The notes beneath the pieces were generated by a model. It was not told the origin of the DNA, did no database searches, and saw only the letters and a list, made by a program, of their open reading frames with translations. From Faecalicatena fissicatena (GTDB lineage Bacteria; Bacillota; Clostridia; Lachnospirales; Lachnospiraceae), in NCBI GenBank assembly GCA_001028025.1, contig LDAQ01000057.1, forward strand, positions 1-30,920: a DNA stretch of 30,920 nt, written 5' to 3'. A program made the translations under genes and the position numbers. Numbering within the stretch: the stretch's first letter is position 1; the number at the start of each line of letters is the position of its first letter. Positions 29,857-30,920 of this stretch are shown piece after piece.

Positions 29857-30822
29857 ATGGAGAAAAAAGGTTTAATATTTGACATACAGGGATTTTCTGT
29901 ACATGACGGTCCTGGAGACAGAACTCTTGTATTCTTAAGCGGTTGTCCGCTTCGTTGTGAGTGGTGTGCAAATCCGGAGGGGAAGAAGCTGAAGCAGAAT
30001 CTGTTATTCACTTCCGGCAGATGCAAGGCAGTTCAGAATCATTGTAAAAGCTGTGTGGCCGCGTGTCCACGAGGCGCCATTACAATGGATCAGGAAAGCG
30101 GATTGCCAAAGATACAGCGGGCGCACTGCGTTGACTGTACAGACTATCAATGCATGAATGTGTGTAATTATGAAGCACTTCGAGTATCCGGTACTTATTA
30201 CACACTGGAAGAACTGATGGATGTGTTAAAAAGGGATAAAGATTTCTGGGGAGCCGATGGGGGCGTTACCTTTAGCGGCGGTGATCCTATCATACAGTGG
30301 GAATTTCTTTTGGATGCATTAAAGGAATGCAAGAAAAATAATATCCATACAGCAATAGAGACCTCTGCTTACACGGATGAAAACATATTCTTAAAGGTAT
30401 TAGAATATATAGATTTTGCTTTTGTAGACATCAAGAATATGGACTCCGAAGCACATAAGGAAAAGACCGGTGTTGGGAATGAAGAGATATTAAGAAATCT
30501 TCGTGCACTTAAAAAAAGTGGCTGGAAAGGAAGAATCGTATTAAGAACACCAATCATTCCGGGATTTAACGACAGTGTGGAAAACGCTGAAAAAACAGCA
30601 GATTTTATGAATGAAAACGGATTCTTTGAAATAAATCTTCTGCCGTTCCACAGGCTTGGGACATCGAAATGGGAGCAGCTTGGCACAACATATAAATATA
30701 AGAATCAGGATGCATTGTCTAAAGAAGATTTGTTGTATCTACAGGATGTATATTTTGATAAAGGAATTGCATGTTATCTCGACACAGATATCATATACAA
30801 TTTATCTGCAATCGGGATTTAG
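29857..30822 (+). CDS. hpdA: 4-hydroxyphenylacetate decarboxylase activating enzyme, radical SAM
   Basis: The 321-residue activase uses S-adenosylmethionine to create the glycyl radical on HpdB. The radical SAM cluster cysteines are C30, C34 and C37 in SGCPLRCEWCANPEG, the standard CxxxCxxC pattern. A ferredoxin-like insert with eight cysteines follows: C56, C63, C66, C70 and C91, C94, C99, C103, consistent with two extra [4Fe-4S] clusters as in other glycyl radical activases. VTFSGGDPIIQWEF, AIETSAYT and DIKNMDSEAHKEKTG are typical of the barrel. AGGAGGGATTGTT precedes ATG 29857. It is separated from hpdC by the MFS gene, unlike the contiguous hpdBCA order described in C. difficile. A weak GTAAAT/ATTTAC repeat lies in the gap before it. 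Confidence 0.95.
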   Translation: MEKKGLIFDIQGFSVHDGPGDRTLVFLSGCPLRCEWCANPEGKKLKQNLLFTSGRCKAVQNHCKSCVAACPRGAITMDQESGLPKIQRAHCVDCTDYQCMNVCNYEALRVSGTYYTLEELMDVLKRDKDFWGADGGVTFSGGDPIIQWEFLLDALKECKKNNIHTAIETSAYTDENIFLKVLEYIDFAFVDIKNMDSEAHKEKTGVGNEEILRNLRALKKSGWKGRIVLRTPIIPGFNDSVENAEKTADFMNENGFFEINLLPFHRLGTSKWEQLGTTYKYKNQDALSKEDLLYLQDVYFDKGIACYLDTDIIYNLSAIGI

Positions 30823-30920
30823 CGAACGAGCTTTAGTCTCGGGCGCGGATGGAGCGGACGCTTACCGTGAGCCGGGACGGACTGTGAAAAGCACCTGTCC
30901 TGTTGGAAATACAGCCGCTG
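30823..30920. other. Gene-free end of window
   Basis: The last 98 bases after hpdA are noticeably GC-rich compared with hpdA and contain short self-complementary words such as CGAG/CTCG near 30825-30840. No terminator T-run, ribosome site or coding frame is recognised before the window ends. It could be the start of a structured element, but no family is recognised. Confidence 0.3.

Noticed and set aside
30823..30920. Possible tRNA or known structured RNA after hpdA
   Set aside because: No cloverleaf with a T-arm GTTCRAN motif and no signature of tmRNA, SRP RNA, RNase P RNA or 6S RNA could be recognised.

Overview
The window reads as a chromosomal segment of an anaerobic Bacillota species, most likely a gut member of the Clostridia such as Lachnospiraceae. 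Three things point that way: strong AGGAGG-type ribosome sites with some TTG and GTG starts, a phage module of the Firmicutes HK97-type siphovirus kind, and a 4-hydroxyphenylacetate decarboxylase (p-cresol-forming) operon of the type known from Clostridioides difficile and related gut anaerobes. The species cannot be fixed from the sequence alone.

Positions 1-22382 hold the late half of a prophage, all on the plus strand: the end of a cytosine DNA methyltransferase; terminase small and large subunits; portal, ClpP-like maturation protease and HK97-fold capsid protein; four head-tail connector and tail-completion proteins; major tail protein; tail assembly chaperones G and G-T made by a visible -1 frameshift site; tape measure protein; tail-tip and fibre genes; holin; a two-enzyme endolysin; a 42-residue small ORF; and a large serine recombinase that is probably the integrase. 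The early genes and the left attachment site lie outside the window.

The late operon is interrupted three times by AT-rich, non-structural cargo: between terL and portal (HxlR regulator plus isochorismatase-like hydrolase), between the G-T chaperone and tape measure genes (Cys-rich unknown protein plus GNAT acetyltransferase), and between two tail genes (YdeI-like protein plus ABM-fold protein). Each insert begins with its own extended -10 promoter directly after a phage stop codon and ends in a terminator hairpin with a similar GCATC/GGTGC stem. These are classic moron cassettes, here three in one prophage with a shared plan, and the first also carries its own apparent operator. Other late-gene junctions carry a different family of GC-rich hairpins followed by T-runs, which probably tune expression along the operon.

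Positions 22396-25100 are a degraded junction zone: an intact RhuM-family gene that contains a 27-bp near-perfect palindrome, a frameshifted remnant of a second rhuM, and an MFS transporter broken by one apparent extra base. The right end of the prophage probably lies in or near this zone.

Positions 25101-30822 are host metabolism: a terminator, a promoter region with overlapping inverted repeats, then hpdB, hpdC, an MFS transporter and hpdA. HpdB is the glycyl radical decarboxylase, HpdC its iron-sulfur small subunit and HpdA its radical-SAM activase. The transporter sits between hpdC and hpdA and is preceded by a perfect hairpin without a T-run, so it probably carries the arylacetate substrate or a related anion. 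The last 98 bases show no recognisable gene.
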